64,000 nucleotides of DNA, taken from Lingula anatina. Lineage: Eukaryota > Brachiopoda > Lingulata > Lingulida > Lingulidae. This document shows, piece by piece, positions 47,741 through 60,500 of the stretch (its first letter is position 1; each line of letters starts with the position of its first letter). The stretch covers positions 313,519-377,518 of the forward strand of contig NW_019774781.1 in assembly GCF_001039355.2 (NCBI RefSeq), given 5' to 3'. The notes beneath the pieces are model-generated. The model worked only from the letters and a program-made list of their open reading frames with translations, searched no databases and was not told the DNA's origin. Position numbers and translations under genes: made by a program.

Positions 47741-48460
47741 GAAAATGGCCCCATCATGCTGATTTTAGAACTTGACCTGCGTATTATAAATATTCAAGCC
47801 AAAAGGTGAAAGTGTTTTCCACTTATCGTGTTATCGGTGTTGCGTATATGCTGAATAAAAAAGTGAAAAAAAAACAGCATTACTTAAACAAAAATGGCCC
47901 CATCATGCTGATTTTAGAACTTGACCTGCGTATTATAAATAATCATCGGTTCTGCAAGTTTCAAGCCAAAAGGTGAGTGTTTTCCACTTATCGTGTTATC
48001 GGTGTTGCGTATATGCTGAATAAAAAAGTGAAAAAAAAACAGCATTACTTAAACAAAAATGGCCCCATCATGCTGATTTTAGAACTTGACCTGCGTATTA
48101 TAAATAATCATCAGTTCTGTAAGTTTCAAGCCAAAAGATTAAAGTGTTTTCCACTTATCGTGTTATTTTAAATTTTAAATGCAGTAGCACGGGTTTTAGT
48201 CTCTCATAACCCTTAGCAGGGTGGGTTTTATTTATTTAAAACGTGAGACGTTAATAAAATTATTATTATTATTATTATTGTTACCGGTGTTGCGTATATG
48301 CTGAATAAAAAAAGTGAAAAAAAACAGCATTACTTAGACAAAAATGGCCCTATCATGCTGATTTTCGAACTAGACCTGCGTATTATAAATATGTATCAGT
48401 TCTGTAAGTTTCAAGCCAAAAAGAAAAATGATTTTCCACTGCCGACGGAACTGTCTGTAC
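47741..48460. repeat. Tandem array of about 150-166 bp units, four copies
   Basis: Units begin aaaatggccccatcatgctg at about 47741, 47891, 48057 and 48341. The third-to-fourth interval is enlarged by an inserted retroelement tail. Confidence 0.85.
48166..48278 (+). mobile_element. Short retroelement tail inserted into the tandem array
   Basis: About 113 bases ending in (ATT)n and flanked by a duplicated TGTTA (48161-48165 and 48279-48283). The neighbouring array units give the uninterrupted site. The shape fits a severely 5'-truncated non-LTR element. Confidence 0.7.
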
Positions 48461-48815
48461 ATCAAAAAAGCGAGATGATAGAACTAGAGGCGGTTTTTAT
48501 AACCATCTACAACAAACAATATCGAAATTAAAGCATTGGCGTGCGTTATACCGCTAAAAGCCAGGGTTGTTTTAACGAGGTCTGCCTGTTTTTTTGCTGT
48601 GTCTGTTCCCTGGTACTCAGATCGCGTTCGGTCCCTAGCCTCTAAACAGTTTCCGAATGTTGTCTGGTAGTATTACACCTGTGTAAAAATCAACCAAATG
48701 CCAGCATATAGTTTCAAATAGATTTACAAAGAGAACTACCAAAAGACATGTGAAACTTTGTTTTCTTCCGTGTTGGGGTTTCTTCTGTCATTTCCGTCTG
48801 TTCTGTCGCTTTCAG

Positions 48816-50757
48816 TCACTGAGAACTGTCGATTCCGTCATCGACAGTTGCTGTACTTGAACGCGACTCTTTACTTATAACGCTTAACCTGTATTCGGCG
48901 TTCTGATGTCTGCGAAGACTTGACACTGATCCCTGATGACGTAGAGCTGGGCGGCAGCGACAAATAATGCTGAACAGGATTTGTCGAAAACGTGCACCAA
49001 TGAAAGCATAAACGAAAAAATTGGCCGCCGAATTAATCACGATCAGAACAATATTGATGCTGAAGTAGTACTGATAGTTGATTAAAATTTGTGGGTCAAT
49101 GAAAGCTCGGAACGCCAGAAAGAACTGAGACAAAAATGTCGGAGTCGCACACCCAAGGTAAATCATGATGACCACAATAAACGACCGCGTGAGACTCCGA
49201 GACTCCGTGGCCTCTTTTTCCCTTTTCGTCATAGTTTTCCGTCTGGCATCTGCCCTTTTAAGAGCAAGGATCAGATTATAGTTCACATAAACAAGGATTG
49301 TAATAGGCACGACGTATAAGCACAGAAGGTGCAAAACTATTCGATACCCTATTCCATAGACCAAGTTATCGATGAATACGTTATAGAAACAGTAAGCGGT
49401 TGGGTTGTTAACACAGGGAAAAAATCCGATCCGAATTGCACCAAGGTAATTTGGCAAAATAAAAAGAATTGCCATGACGACTACAATGACGATGGTTAGC
49501 CGGGCCCTCTTGAGAGTGCAGAATTCACTAGCCTTGAATGGCCGACAGACGGCGTGATAGCGGTCCACTGCCACAGCCAAGATAAGCCAATTTGATACCG
49601 TCATGAAAACGTATCCTGTTGGCCAGGTATATCGCATCATCTTGGGAATGAAATCCATGTACCATTTAAGATATCCTGAAATGAATAAAATGTATTTTTC
49701 ATGGCGACAACTTAATTATAGTTCACAGCAAGTTGATAAACATATGCAGAGACACGAAATAGGCTATAATATAGCGGTTCCTTGGATTTGGTGAGCCTTT
49801 CGGTGCACACTAAAATTGGGGCATAGGTAGGCTCAGCACCTGTGCTATGTTTTATGAGAACTTTTGGAACAAAAAGGCCAATATATGAAGTCACGTCGTG
49901 CACGCACAATATGAACTGTTACCAGAGACCAAATGCCAGAATTATCAATCTACTCATGGACATAATAAGAGAAGGCCTTCTCTTATTATGTCCATGATCT
50001 ACTCAACCGTCTTGAACAGTTCAATATTCATCTGCTATTTCTTATTCAAAATAGGAAAATTAAAATGAAATAAAATAATATAAAGAACCCTAACCCCTTT
50101 GCATTTAGCCAAATCATGGGTCTACCAGCGTTTAGATAAATATCGTTCACTTCTTCATCCGAGTAATTATTGACACTATTCATAAATGTTAGAATGTTTG
50201 AAATGCAACTTCAGAGATTATATTATCTTAAGATCCAATAATCCGAACCATTCAGGGGCCGTACCTGTGTAGGGGTAAATGCTGGGCACCACGTAATGAA
50301 TGAACAACAGCATCAAGAGGAGGCAGTCGGCAACGGCTAGCGCTCGGAGCAGCTCGAACGTCGAGGAGCGCTCCTTGTTCACTGAGAAGACTATAATCGA
50401 AAGCACGTTTCCTGTAATCCCAGCGAGACATATGGAGCCTACGATGAACACGTTCACGATGAGATGATACAGAGGGAGGGAACTGCGAGGATATGTGGGA
50501 TGTGACGTCACGTTGATTGATGATGACGTCATATTGGTTGGTAGTGACGTCACATTGCTGGTGACAGTGGTCAAAGATCCGTTGAGTTCTGGATATGCGG
50601 TCGTTGCTTCAGTGCTGTTTGCAATGGCGCTCAAAGTCCATAGGGTAATGTTCCAAAGTGCAGAAGATGGAAGAGATTGCTGTTGTACTTGAGTACTGAT
50701 GGTAGACGATAAGGCTGAAGTAAAATTGCCCAGTTCACTATTTCCCGTGGCGCTCAT
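48816..50757 (-). CDS. Class A peptide GPCR, FMRFamide-receptor-like
   Basis: Exons 50757-50265 and 49675-48816 join in phase 1 (donor gtacgg, acceptor ttcag) to give 450 residues. The N-terminus of about 105 residues is Ser/Thr-rich with many N-x-T sites. Seven membrane segments follow: TM1 with GNVLS, TM2 with LAVADCLLL, TM3 ending VDRYHAVCRPF (the DRY motif intact), TM6 with a CATP motif, and TM7 with NSAANFFVYAF in place of NPxxY, a form usual in invertebrate FMRFamide and myosuppressin-type receptors. A Cys pair in loop 2 (FPCVN and AYCF) is present. The cytoplasmic tail holds CRCRP, a possible palmitoylation site, and Ser/Thr clusters. It is likely a neuropeptide receptor at the plasma membrane; the exact ligand is not determinable here. 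An upstream 5'UTR exon is likely. Confidence 0.88.
49954..49997. repeat. 44-bp perfect palindrome in the GPCR intron
   Basis: Two 22-base arms meet without a spacer at gg|cc (49975/49976): the left arm begins tcatggacataataag and the right arm is its exact complement. It could extrude as a cruciform or form an RNA hairpin in the intron transcript. Confidence 0.95.
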
Positions 50758-51040
50758 TGTTGCTCGATGACACTATGTAGTGTTACGTCAGGCGAGTCAA
50801 TCGTGGCAAAACGGCAAAACAGAAAAAACTACTTTGAACTGAGTACATGTAGGTCTACGTCTTCTGATATCTGAAACACATATATGAAGATGAAAATAGG
50901 ACATGCGCTTGAGAGTGTTACAGGAAGCGTTGCCTTGTTTTCTTTTAAAAACGCACCGATATAGATTACTTTATTTGTTTATTTGTTCAAATCTGATTAA
51001 AACGAATTCGACACTAAAATCATGTGCGTGTCACCAAGCC

Positions 51041-51162
51041 TGTACTAAATAATGCACTGCCCACCTTAGATAATAAATAATGCTCTGTCCACTTGTACTA
51101 AATAATGCTCTGTCCACTTGTATTAAATAATGCTCTGTCTACCAGTGCTAAATAATGCATGG
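51041..51162. repeat. Short tandem repeat of about 26-28 bp
   Basis: About five copies of an aaataatgctctgtccactt unit with small changes, upstream of the GPCR coding region. Confidence 0.8.
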
Positions 51163-51773
51163 TTGGTAGAGACATGACATTGCTGATTAAAGTTTTATAG
51201 GCATCATATATATATATATAATTTATTGATGGTTCTGAACAAATACCAAGCAATCGTAATTTCACTCAGACTTAGTAATTTAGGCTTCACAGCATCGCAT
51301 ACTGACCGCTGCGTACCTCCTAAATACTTAGGTAAAAAGCGCCACGCGCGTAGAGTGACACTGCCTAAAAAATTATTATTTTCGGGGTTTATTTTCCGGT
51401 AGGGGTCGTCTTTATCAAAATGTATCATTAATAACAGTATTTCTGATTTTTCATTGGTTTCAAAATAGATGAAAATAAATAAGTAAGTATAAAAGAATTA
51501 ATAAACTTAATTGTTTTAAAAAGTAACATAAATATAACAAAAAAATTGCTCTAAAAAAAGCTTTAGTGCAAGTAGGTATTGACAAAGAGTGGAATCGCAG
51601 ATTATTACGACTCTAAATGTGTGACTTCTTTTTTTTTAAATTATAAACGTCAATTTAAACCCGCTGCATGCGACATCACAACGTCATAACAACTTATTTG
51701 TTGTAAAACGTTTGGCATAAATTCTTAATGGTCACAATCATATAGATATATATGTGATGCATAAATAACTTAC

Positions 51774-52031
51774 CTTAAAAATCAGTATAGACCCCTCACC
51801 CTCGTTAGCGCTTTTTTGAACGACCAGTTTCGATAATATTGTCCTCCACGGCCGAATTTGATCAGTGTCCAGTGCCGTGGCTTTCTTTCAACGTCAAATC
51901 ACTTAAATTTCTACTCTCCAGTGTCTAATATTTTTCATTTCACCATTTACAGTACACGCTGTTTAGCACTCCGATGTATTCAGCGGAAAATGGAAAATAG
52001 AGATAATTGCTGAAACAATCTCCTTTATAAA
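51774..52031 (-). promoter_or_regulatory. Candidate promoter and 5'UTR exon of the GPCR
   Basis: A TTTATAAA box (52031-52024) precedes, on the minus strand, about 230 bases ending in a strong donor (TTTTTAAG then gtaagtta at 51773). An acceptor ctcag lies near 50840, upstream of the GPCR ATG at 50757. Orientation and spacing fit, but no transcript evidence is available. Confidence 0.35.
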
Positions 52032-52328
52032 CGTAGTGGCACTCTCGCTCGTCAGGTGGCGCTGCGTACTATTGAACCACCAATATTATTCTAGCATACT
52101 GGTACATGTACAGTAGAAGATCATGTTGAAAACGTAGAATCTCAAACTACAACCTTCAGTTTAAAATGGGTCGCTATGGGAGCACAGAGCTGGAGAAAGG
52201 AGAGTGTTTAGCTTGTCTTTCTTAAAACGTCGTTCATAAATTGAAAGTGAGGAGTTTTGATGTCGTTAAGAATGTAATTGCACATGTACAGTTGGGCTCA
52301 GAAAGAACGATCTAGATTGTTTTCTGTT

Positions 52329-52440
52329 TGTCACCTCTTGTTACCATAAGTAACTATCTAGCTAACAGCATGGACAAAATTACGATATCCGTTATTATGT
52401 CCAAGCTAACAGCGATAATTATAGGGTATAAGAGGTGACA
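52329..52440. mobile_element. Short inverted-repeat element
   Basis: Left end tgtcacctcttgttacc and right end ggtataagaggtgaca are inverted repeats about 112 bases apart overall. A further inverted motif (ttatgtccaagctaacag and partner) lies inside. It is probably a MITE. Confidence 0.6.
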
Positions 52441-52560
52441 CCTCTGTGCCCACAGTCTATATAGGGACCATTCAGAATGAGAAGAGACGTGTGCTAGCTA
52501 GGCCACGACATAAATATGGCGGAGCTACATGAAAGGAAGACCGCATAATCCTTTTATGGT

Positions 52561-52651
52561 CTCACACGCCTCCCCACGCGTCGTCCCTGCAGTAATTAAA
52601 TCTTGGCTAAACTCAATCGGCCGAGGGACGACGTGTGGGGAGGCGTATGAG
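52561..52651. repeat. GC-rich hairpin, 28-bp arms
   Basis: Left arm 52561-52588 (core cgcctccccacg) pairs with right arm 52624-52651 (core gtggggaggcg) with two or three mismatches and a 35-base loop. It could be a MITE relic or a structured RNA hairpin. Confidence 0.7.
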
Positions 52652-53434
52652 AGGCGGAGAGACCAGTACAGGTTTCAGGGCAGAAACCACCATACAATTT
52701 TCCATTGACGACCATACTAAGAAATGCCTGCAAAACTGTATGAACAAAATTACTCTGTGAATCGATCAATCTCCAAGGGAATTCTCGCTAAATTGCAATC
52801 AATGTTAGTGGCTTAGCTGTCTGTCACGCCTACTGAAACTGGCATGCCAGAATCCTTAGCCGCTTAAGCTGAAAGCAATTTAGTGAGAAACCCCTTAGTG
52901 TAGAATTGATCCTGTTAGATTGATCTAGGTATGAGAACTCAGTCTAATGCTTGTTACACGTTTTACTTTCATCCTAATCCACCGTTGCGCAGAATTAAAA
53001 TTTGATGTTCGCTTTGCAGTTAAACATAATACATTAGTGCATCAGAATTGACAGTATCCTATTTTCTGCTTTTTTTATTTTTTGCTTTTTGTATGTACAT
53101 TTGACAGCTTTGCTGCCTTGTTTTAATATAAAACAAAGCCTAGCTAGCTTTCCCCGCAGTACGGTACGATTGAGTAGCCAGCTGATTGCTATCTTTATTG
53201 GATGTGAACGGAAGTACTCTGAATGGTACTATCACAAAGACCCAGCGTGTTTTTGTGCTTGGCATTACCTCACCATTGTTTATTGCCTCAATGAAACAGA
53301 GAAAGCAATTATATGACGGTACTTTTTCGTTAATAAGGAGTTATCATGCATGTAGATGCACCTCGCTGAGCTTATATAGCTGTTCTATCGCCTGCGCGGA
53401 ACTTTGAAATGTACCTTTTCATAAATATGGATTA

Positions 53435-53945
53435 ATGTCCAAAACATTTATAATTTGTCTACGCTTAATTAAAGCGTGGGCTCGAAATAGGACATTGCGT
53501 GTTTGTCCTGCTTTGTGAATAACGCAATCTAAAGACTCCACGGTTCATGTCAGATTTACGTACAAAGAAAACCCAAGTCCACATAATGACCAGTTAAAAG
53601 ATTTATTCCTATACGCTCGGTATCTACATGTACTTATTTTAAGTGAAGTCTCCAACTCCTAACTCTCCGAAACTACGTCCGTCTCCGTGCTCCGTCTCTC
53701 CCAGTCTCCTCCTCCTTCTTCTTCCTCTGTCTCCTCTCCCCTCGGATGTCAATTCCTATCGCTTATATACTTATTTCTTATCTATGTTCGATGCACGCAA
53801 ACTTTAATTAATTATAATTTTGTATAATTAATTTTTTTACCTCCGCGTCATACAAAGAAGCCGCCACATTACTCGACAACTATTGGACCACAAAACGTTG
53901 CATCATATGACCTCATAAGATATCTTTATGTCGGACACGACATAT
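53435..53945 (-). mobile_element. LTR-like element (minus orientation)
   Basis: Read on the minus strand: tgtcgtgtccgacataaag, tatataagcg, a purine-rich aggagga stretch, AATAAA, aactggtcattatgtggac, and finally tttcgagcccacg. The landmark order matches 41040-41430 and 42484-41985. It is probably a solo LTR; no internal protein frames are seen. Confidence 0.55.
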
Positions 53946-54550
53946 TCCTTCCATTTTTCCAGAAAAACTTTTTTTGTTTCTCTTGTTGGAGACATTCACT
54001 CTAAATACTTTTTACAAAGATTATTTCACACGTAAAATTACACAGAATTATATATTTTAGTGTAGGCGCGGAGGAAAACCAGAGATAATACCCTTTTCAG
54101 TATTAGTTACTTTTATAATGTAGGGAAAAATAATAAAAAATGACAGTAAATTGATTATTCTGTTTTATGTAAAACGGGTGTTTAAAATGGAAAGAAAATC
54201 ATTTAAGTACAGTTATCTCTTGTTTACATTTTGGCATTTTGAAGGTGTGACTCTGGACTTCTATGGGCTTGAAGACTTTTGCCAGTCACATTTTCTGAAA
54301 ATCCATGATATTTTTATTTTATGATTAAAATTGATGGTCATTATGCTGTAAAGCATCCCCCTCATCCCCCCCCCCCTCCCCTCTCAGTCGCTGAAAATTT
54401 TCTTGAATGGTGATCTACCTCACTTAACATCTCCAAAACACCTTATAAGTCTCTGGTCAAGCCGATACCTCGATGCGTGTCGAGGTTAATGGATTGACAC
54501 GAAGTTACATAACAAGCCGTTAGAATCACAGCCATATTACTGGGATAATT

Positions 54551-54636
54551 GTGACGTCACAACTAAGAAAATATCGCGAGACTGCTTTTATTGTGACGCA
54601 ATAACGAGAACGTCGTTAAGATAATCTATGACGTCA
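54551..54636 (+). promoter_or_regulatory. CRE-type motifs upstream of the coiled-coil gene
   Basis: Two palindromic TGACGTCA sites, at about 54552-54559 and 54629-54636, lie 120-200 bases before the ATG at 54751, with a further TGACGCAA between them. TGACGTCA is the binding site of CREB/ATF-type factors; use here is inference from position. Confidence 0.4.
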
Positions 54637-54750
54637 TGCATCATCCTTCGCAACAGCGACGTTAGCAGCAACAGCAGTAACATCTGAAACCATCTCTCGC
54701 CATTCCTCTTACTGCTGACCAGTATTCAGGACAACTGACCATCAACAATC

Positions 54751-55310
54751 ATGCCTGGACCAAGGCGGGCAGCCCCTAGTTCGGCCGCTGGGCAGTCATC
54801 GGCGCGCGGGAGGCAAAAATCTAGACAGGAACTTGGTGAGCCCCCTTCCCTCGACAGCACCTTCCCTCTCTCTCTCTCTCTCTCTCTCTCACTCAAGCAG
54901 CTTTATTGTAAAATATATGATATCATTGCTAATACTTTTGTTACTTTTCTTTTATAAATCACGGACATCTCATTCTTTTCTATTTTAATCTACTAGTCTA
55001 TTCTATCATACATGTACGCGAAATGTAAATTTCACTTTCAGGTTGGTTTTAAACTCTTTCCTTTTTTTAACTTTTAAAATTTATTTTTGGTGCTATTTCC
55101 CTTCCAAAATATGTAGATTTTTTATCCAGCTCCTGAGATGGAAATGGAAGTGATGTCAATGGAGGAAGATCCTGGTTTGACTTCACTCTTTACGCCCATG
55201 ATAGACCTTGATACGAGGAGACCAAGTGCCTTAGAGCTGCATTTAGCAAGGATTAGGGGGGTAATTTTTCTATTTCTATTTTATTAAACTAGTCTAATAC
55301 TGAAATTCAC

Positions 55311-55365
<55 letters not shown>

Positions 55366-55845
55366 TCTTCGTCAAGTTTTGAAATATAGACTACAGTATA
55401 AAAAAAATTCAATTAATTTGCGGTGAAAATTGTGTTGATCAGTACAACATCAAACCAGTATCAGTCCTCATGTAGAGCAGCCTTCTCTTAAATTTATACT
55501 ATTTGTACCAATCAAGTTTATCTTACGGCCACGTGCATCAAACTCAGTTTTCATGGGGGGGGGGGGGGGGGGGTCAGGGGGGTCCTGACCCAACCCACTT
55601 TGGTTTCTGAAAAAAAAAATCACATCGATATACTGAATTTGAAATTAGAATTTTGACTAGTTTGTTTATAGTTCTTAACCGTTCGAAATAGTACCATTTG
55701 CCCTCCAAAACATTATTAAATTTAGGGCTCACTCAGCGGGCCTCAATCCCCACCACGAGGGGGGCGAGGGTCGGCTTCGTATATCCGAGGGCTTTCTTTC
55801 ATTCCTAAAAATTATCCTGGATCCGCCTCTGAAACTACTTAAGAA

Positions 55846-55881
<36 letters not shown>

Positions 55882-57496
55882 GATAGAAACGCTCCTTTTT
55901 TCTTTGTTAATAAAATAAGGAAATTACATAACAGAATTATGGATCAAAATCCATGCCGAATTTTGAGAACAAATAACTCTTATGTTTCACCTCGAAATTT
56001 CTATCTCGTAATTTCTTTTGAATTTCGAGCCTCATTCATTCTCTTATTTAGTTTTTCAAGGAAGGAATGACATCTCAGAATATGTTACAAATACTCCAAA
56101 ACAAATGTTTCGGAAACATTTACAAAATGAGGAAAGTGAACTTTAATATACCTGTCTGAGACAAGGTTTGTAATGAAGCAATTTTACAAATAAAAAATAT
56201 AATTTATTTATTCCCCTTTTTTAGGCAATCTCAGACTTTGAGACCATGTACACAGAAAGTTCCGGGAGTCGGGTAAGATATGCCCATGTGCGAGGTATAA
56301 CATGAGTCGCTGTTAATGAAATCAATTATACACAGTTTTTAAAAGCCAAGGATGACGTCGCTCCCCACAAATAAGAAATAGCACTGCTACTGTAAGGTGT
56401 GCTTCACCTGCTTTGCCAGACATAATTTTGCTTATCCATTTCAGCCATCCGTTATCTGTATTTAGGCCTATTTATTTATTTATTTATTGTAGGACTCATT
56501 GCTGGATGACGTATCGTCACGTGTGGATGACATGACAGGAGAGGTGCGTACAGTACGAGAAACCCTCCCCCCCCTCCCCCCAAACTCCTCTTTCCCGTCA
56601 CTCAAAATTTGCTGTAAAGGCATTCAATTTCTGTCGGGCATCTCTTTAATAATCTTTCAGAATACAAAGAACTTGGTGAGCAGGCAGGTTTCAAGTATGA
56701 TCAAGTATGTAGGCTACTTAAATTTACTTAGAAAATTGGCACAAACGTATAGCCCAAATCTTAATTAGCTATGTCTACTTTTCACCAAAATTATTCTTAT
56801 TCTTATTATTCTTATTATTCTTCCTGCTTTAATTCAAAACACGAAAAATGATGTCTCAGCGTAATACTCACTGTGTTGAATGACCATGAATTTTTATTCT
56901 TCACTGAAAGAGATCCATTTTTTTTTTTTTTTTTTTTTTTGTCGGAGGGTTTTAACCAAATTTCGGGCTAAATTTTAACTTTAAGTTCTTTCTTGATGCG
57001 CTGGTCCCAGTTTTTCCTTCGATCCTACAAAGGCTTTAATTAATACCGAAAAATGAGATCCAAATGATTGGACAATTTACGCGCTACCGGTAGATGCACA
57101 GGTGTGTATTGAACACTGTGTAGCAATGAAGATAATTTCGGCTGACAATGAAGCCATTGTTTGAGCGTCACGTAAATCGTCACGCTCTGAGCTCTTTATG
57201 AGAAATTTCTAGTGCAGTTTGCGTCTCTAAGGAGTGAAACTGCCAAGTGCAACCTTAGATATAACCTTTGCGAAACCAATTAGAGAAATTATAATTGTTC
57301 GGTACAAATGTGCGCGTTGGCCCGTGTGTCCTTTGGGAATCACTGTTGATCGGCATTATGTAGAGCACTAATTGAGTTTACTACTAGAACTGTTAAAATT
57401 GTTGCAACTCTTACTGTCTAGTGGTTGTTCGGTGTCTCATCTTTCTTTCTCTTTCTCTCACACAAGTACACATACACAAACGCGCGCACGCACACA

Positions 57497-57528
<32 letters not shown>

Positions 57529-60500
57529 TGTTCGCAATCACTAAACGCAGTCCACAAATCTAGTAATGTTACTTTGAGTGTTTTGCGATCTTAAAGGCAA
57601 TAAAACCGTGAAAAAAGATAATTTTGAACTCACCATTTTATTCACTTCACTTTTTTTTTCAGGCCAAATATCAGATGAAAAGTTTCATTGAAAAATATAA
57701 AAAGATGTCCGCCAAGCTGGAGGAAAGCACAGAGGAGAGAGATGAAATACTCATGTCCCTGGCTGACGTAAGTGACATAGACAGTGTAACTGATTTTCAT
57801 GTTAGGACGACAGATGGAGCCACTAAGTACACATGCTAAATACCAATGCCACAACGCGTTAGTTAACGTCCCATCGATGGGATTAATATTAATTGCAATT
57901 ACAAATAAATAAATGAAAATAACGTTAAACTAATTAATAAGTTAATTGTTAAATCAATAAAGTAATTGTTTTTTCAGCCAGGGATTACTAGACTTTAATG
58001 GTATTTGTTATTTATCTTAAGTGAGAACGTAGAGATAATTATGCTGTCTCATCTCTATCTTTTTTGAAACTAAATGAAGAAATCACTCGTCTACCTTGTA
58101 TTTCTACAGTGTGCCGTCAGTAACAACAGCAGACTGCCTTTAGTTACAGTTGTACTGTCTATCAGAATGACGTACGTGGTTGAGACTTATATAATTATTA
58201 TTTTAATGCAACGGCGTGTATATGTTAATAGCTTAGTTTTGTCGTTTCAGTGGTTCAGCTTGAATCAGTTCAATGTAAGTATATTTTTGTTTTGTTGTCT
58301 TTTGCTTTTTTTTTACCATCATCTTGATAACGAGACATCCAAAAACAAGCAAATATAGCCTAAATTCGCCATGCCTGATGGAATTAAATCATAAAGGTGA
58401 TATACAGATATATTAGACAGACCAGTGAAAATAAATATTTGTAATTGTATGAAAATGTTTTCAGAATAACGTCATTGTTCTTTACTTCACAGGATCTCTC
58501 CGATGTCAAGACAAGCGACGAGTTTGAAACTCCAATAAGGTAAGTGTGGTTTCTCTAGACTCAAATTCACTGCAGCCATGGATATTTTTCTTTGCTGAAA
58601 ATCTACGAAATTATGCTGAGAATAATCGATATATTTATGGTCTTAATGTCGGAGTCGATTTACATATATTTACATTTTGACATACATGTACATAATAAAA
58701 TTTAATGGCCTGGATAAATTCATGTGCAACTTAAACGCATTATTTTAATGACCTTAGATTAACTTAGACGTGGTCTTTTTGTTAACTGATTATCTTTTTA
58801 TTTGCTAATTAATCTTTTTATTTATTAATATCAGTATGATGGACACAAAATTTGAACTGGACAAACTTAAACGCCTCAACAATGAAATCCTGCGATTATC
58901 CCGATCCGGGGAAGATACAAAGCAACTCCAGAAGTACGTGGCGTTTAGTTACAAACAACAAAAACAATGTATGAAAACGGTGCGGTTAATTTGAACCTCT
59001 GATGTGATTTTAATATTAACCGTATTTAAATATCAGTGTCATTTGAAAGACTACAAGCACATAAATTAATGTAGTGTTTATACCTGTGTAATCGCCTTGC
59101 ACATCATATTGAAGGCGGTTTGTTTAAACAATTTACTAATGACTAAAAACAATTCCCATTCTCTCTTAAAAGAGAGACAGACAGACAGACAGAGAGCAGC
59201 CACATAAACTTAATTACCTTTTCTAACACGAATATTATATATTTATAAACATTACTTTTTAAACTTTTTGACCTTCGATATTGTTTACTAGGGAGAAGGA
59301 GAGACTCCAGAAAGACGTGATCAAGAACGTAGTCGGCTTGAAAGAAGGTGAGCAACATGTTTGGTGGTGTGCGCGAGCCTTTTTGTTTATGCTTATTATC
59401 TGCCGCTTCGAACAGCTAGGGGATAATTTAATATCGTGTGCTCATTAAGCTGATTCCACTGATTGCACTTTCATATCGTGAATCCCTGCAGAGTTGGACC
59501 GACCCAGCCAGTACAATGAGTGAATAAGAATGCGCCCCTACCGCCTAATTTTTAACGTTATTGTACGACGAGTTACAAGTGTTATTTTTACATTAGAGCA
59601 AAGTTGTAATTTGAATAACAGAATACATATGCCTATTCTTTTTTAAAAGATTTCTTTTCGTGTAACTTCTCTTTCGCCCGATAAGTGGACTCTGGATGAA
59701 ATCAGACGAAAGCATACACTCTACCTGATAACCAGGCCCGCGGAAACTATGTGCACTCTTCTATATCGCTATCACAGAAAACAAAATGACCATATATTTA
59801 TCGAAGTACATATCTCTGAATATCTAGTGAATCTATCGCCCTGGTGGAGGGTAGCGAAACCCCAGGTGAAATCCGTTTCACAAAATCCGTTTTAAAATGG
59901 ATGCTGGTATTTTGTACAAAAATTGCCTGCATTGCCTAAAAATCTATCTATTACCAGTTGTAATGTTTCTTTTTTTTAGTAAGTTTTTAAAAGTGTTCTT
60001 CTCTTCAGCAAACGAACAAAATATGCGTAAAATAGTGCAACATGACGTGGCACAGGCGCTTAAGTTTGCCTCTGGTGAAATTGTCGACCTTTTGCGCTCT
60101 TATCGCGAGGAGGGGGCAACAATGGGTAAGCTTGCTTCTTTCTTTCTTTCTTTCTTTCTTTCTTAACAAAGAAGTATATTAACAGTGGGTTGTTTGCAAT
60201 TGGCGGTTTTCATCTTCCCCACGAGTGAGTGCTTGTAATGTCGAAACACATGTAGCGGTTCTTAAAAAAGGTCTGGTAGGTATACATGAATTGTTGAGTT
60301 GATAATTTCACAGACAGTGCTGTCCTACCGTCAAATGCTCTATAACAGGTCAATGAGTACTTCACAGCGTTAGATAATCAGCGCATGACTAGAGGAAGGC
60401 TCTTGAATAGAGCCGAAAATTGGACGGTATAGGTAAGGATTGTCTGCGACATTATTAATTCAACAATTCACACATGTAGCGTTGCTAAGGACCGCACGTG

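Noticed and set aside
55117-55129. Earlier acceptor for exon 2 of the coiled-coil gene
   Set aside because: Using the AG at 55116 brings an in-frame TGA in the required phase; the AG at 55129 keeps the frame open.
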